The notes under the pieces were generated by a model. The model was not told where the DNA came from, searched no databases, and saw only the letters and a list, made by a program, of their open reading frames with translations. This document shows positions 62,898-64,000 of a stretch of 64,000 bases of DNA, in pieces (within the stretch, counting starts at the first letter, position 1; every line of letters starts with the position of its first letter). The DNA comes from an uncultured Amphritea sp. (GTDB lineage Bacteria > Pseudomonadota > Gammaproteobacteria > Pseudomonadales > Balneatricaceae), in contig NZ_CAKZLP010000017.1 in the NCBI RefSeq assembly GCF_937127095.1, positions 1 to 64,000 on the forward strand, read 5' to 3'. Made by a program: the position numbers and the translations under genes.

Positions 62898-63183
62898 GGG
62901 AATAATTCCTGAGGTGATGTCGTATGGTCATTAATATACCGCACCGGAGGTCGATGTAAAAACGAAGCTTTTTAGACAGATTGGGAGAGGCTGAGGCGGA
63001 ACGGAGAGCAACAACCTGATGGTATCCCTTGCTATTCGCTGTAGGTGTGGTTAAATTTCCGCTGATATGTATTCAGGTTAGTTTCAGACAGTCTCTATAG
63101 AATACTCATCAGCTGTTAATCGCTGGCCGCTGTATTGGCGGGGCTGTTAATACAAAAGCGGATATTATTTAACAAGGTAACAG

Positions 63184-63723
63184 ATGCACGCAGTGGCGAA
63201 AAAGCTTGTGTTGGTATTGTCTATGCTGGCGGTGATAACCGCACAGCTGTTCAATGCTGACTTCGCTATGCCGATGAATCATAGTGGTTCTGTCGCTGCA
63301 ACTGAGATCTCTCATGTTTCTATGAGTGTCGGTGATGAAGCAGCGGATCACCTTACTCATGCCCCGGAACACAGATCGACTGCAGCTCACCTTGCCGTTC
63401 ACCCGCCGTCTCACCTTGCGAATCACACCCCGAACACGATGTTAGCATCCGTTGGTGTTGAAGTTGGTAGTGGTTGTTGTGATCAGGATACGCAGAGCAT
63501 GTCTCACTGCGGTGATTCGGGTAAAAGTAGTCATTCCTGTGATAACCATGCCGATTGTGCTCAATCCAGTTGTGCCCAGTCCCATTGCGTCAGCTCGGTT
63601 GGCTGTGGGCTGTCGCACTATTTTCTGGATATAGACGCCTCTTTAGCTGTTTCTTTTTCCGTTAGTCATCTGCTATTACCTCAGAACAGCGTTTCGCTGT
63701 ACCGTCCTCCCATATTCCGTTGA
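63184..63723 (+). CDS. Secreted His/Cys/Met-rich probable metal-binding protein
   Basis: A 179-residue exported protein. The signal peptide (AKKLVLVLSMLAVITAQLFNADFA) is followed by a region rich in His, Met and Ser (MPMNHSGS, HLTHAPEHRS) and then a cluster of cysteines and histidines (GCCDQDTQSMSHC, SHSCDNHADC, SSCAQSHC). A C-terminal hydrophobic stretch (SLAVSFSVSHLLL) may anchor it. The composition is like CopL/copper-handling proteins, so a periplasmic metal-binding role is likely but not proven. AAGG lies before the ATG. It is followed by another exported protein gene. Confidence 0.7.
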   Translation: MHAVAKKLVLVLSMLAVITAQLFNADFAMPMNHSGSVAATEISHVSMSVGDEAADHLTHAPEHRSTAAHLAVHPPSHLANHTPNTMLASVGVEVGSGCCDQDTQSMSHCGDSGKSSHSCDNHADCAQSSCAQSHCVSSVGCGLSHYFLDIDASLAVSFSVSHLLLPQNSVSLYRPPIFR

Positions 63724-63789
63724 GAACATAAGCCGCTAAGCCGGTCTTTTTTCAGCGGGAGAACAGAATAGATCTCCCAGGTTTTCAGA

Positions 63790-64000
63790 ATGTTTCAGAC
63801 ATCATTATGGATGAGTCTGATTCCAGTGGGTGTATCTATGTCACCAGTACTTACTTTTTTAATACTCAGACCTTCAAGGCTTAGGTTTTTAAGGCTTAGG
63901 TCTTCAAAACTTAGGTCTTCAAAACTCTATATCAGAGCAACCCTGTACCGCTTGATAGCGGCTGTGCTGCTCAACGGTGCCGTTGCTTCCGTTGCCCTGG
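63790..64000 (+). CDS. Start of an exported protein, 3' end outside the window
   Basis: A frame open from ATG 63790 to the window end (about 70 codons seen). Other in-frame ATGs are 63811 and 63838. Codons 30-46 are three tandem copies of a 15-base unit encoding RLRFL, RLRSS and KLRSS, followed by a hydrophobic run (LIAAVLLNGAVASVAL) that looks like a signal peptide. The family cannot be told. An efflux or metal-resistance component would fit after the metal-binding protein gene, but this is a guess. Confidence 0.5.
   Translation, partial: MFQTSLWMSLIPVGVSMSPVLTFLILRPSRLRFLRLRSSKLRSSKLYIRATLYRLIAAVLLNGAVASVAL

Noticed and set aside
1..64000. CRISPR array or cas genes
   Set aside because: No series of regularly spaced repeats and no Cas protein signature was seen on either strand.
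1..64000. tRNA or rRNA genes
   Set aside because: No stretch with a recognisable tRNA cloverleaf or rRNA conserved segment was found by eye; a covariance-model search would be decisive.

Overview
The window reads as a chromosomal segment of a marine gammaproteobacterium, most likely of the Oceanospirillaceae type. This is an inference from the gene families (a TRAP transporter, a DcaP-type porin, ETF-linked acyl-CoA degradation, GGDEF/EAL proteins) and a moderate GC content; no rRNA or tRNA gene is present to settle it. Two horizontally acquired regions flank a conserved catabolic block.

Region A (1 to about 17000) is a mosaic integrative island. It opens with a partial Hsp70/actin-like ATPase gene that appears frameshifted. 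Next comes a tight two-gene operon: a radical SAM enzyme and a three-domain protein (P-loop kinase, HAD phosphatase, phosphoribosyltransferase). This is the best candidate here for an undescribed nucleotide-type chemistry or defence module. An unknown DNA-binding-like protein, an AlpA factor and a catalytic-domain-only tyrosine recombinase follow. After them is a minus-strand ICE-type recombination block: a RadC-like protein, a DUF932 protein, a Cys-rich 'hydrolase or metal-binding' protein, a YqaJ exonuclease and a glycine-zipper protein. The remainder resembles CP4-57/P4-like islands: a YfjJ/inovirus Gp2-like protein with HUH-type motifs, a small HTH protein, a DUF3987 (YfjI-like) protein and a second AlpA. 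It ends in an ADP-ribosylglycohydrolase gene cut short by an IS66-type transposase tail.

Region B (17065 to 44044) is a coherent catabolic regulon. It contains two CoA ligases, an IclR and a LuxR regulator, a thioesterase, a thiolase, a fused enoyl-CoA hydratase/3-hydroxyacyl-CoA dehydrogenase, a nitronate-monooxygenase-like flavoprotein, an enoyl-CoA hydratase, a large/small acyl-CoA dehydrogenase pair resembling PimC/PimD, EtfB, EtfA, ETF-ubiquinone oxidoreductase, a DctPQM TRAP importer and a DcaP-like porin. The set fits uptake, CoA activation and beta-oxidation of a carboxylate, plausibly a medium-chain dicarboxylate such as pimelate, with its own electron route to quinone. A 15-bp palindrome, TTTCGC-N3-GCGAAA, recurs before the main units. 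It lies about 9 bp downstream of candidate -10 boxes for the thiolase operon, the TRAP operon and the porin, so these promoters look like one regulon, probably of the IclR protein. An ISL3 element has inserted into the T-tract of the TRAP operon terminator.

Region C (44150 to 56050) is a defence island: an EAL-domain remnant, an AbiEi/AbiEii pair with twin palindromic operators and flanked by imperfect 35-bp direct repeats, a DUF4172-Fic protein, and a type I restriction system (hsdM, hsdS, rhuM, hsdR).

Region D (56900 to 64000) is ordinary chromosome: a luciferase-like monooxygenase, two c-di-GMP proteins, a secreted molybdopterin-fold protein, a VOC protein, a DUF2937 protein, a secreted His/Cys-rich probable metal-binding protein, and the start of an exported protein that runs off the window.
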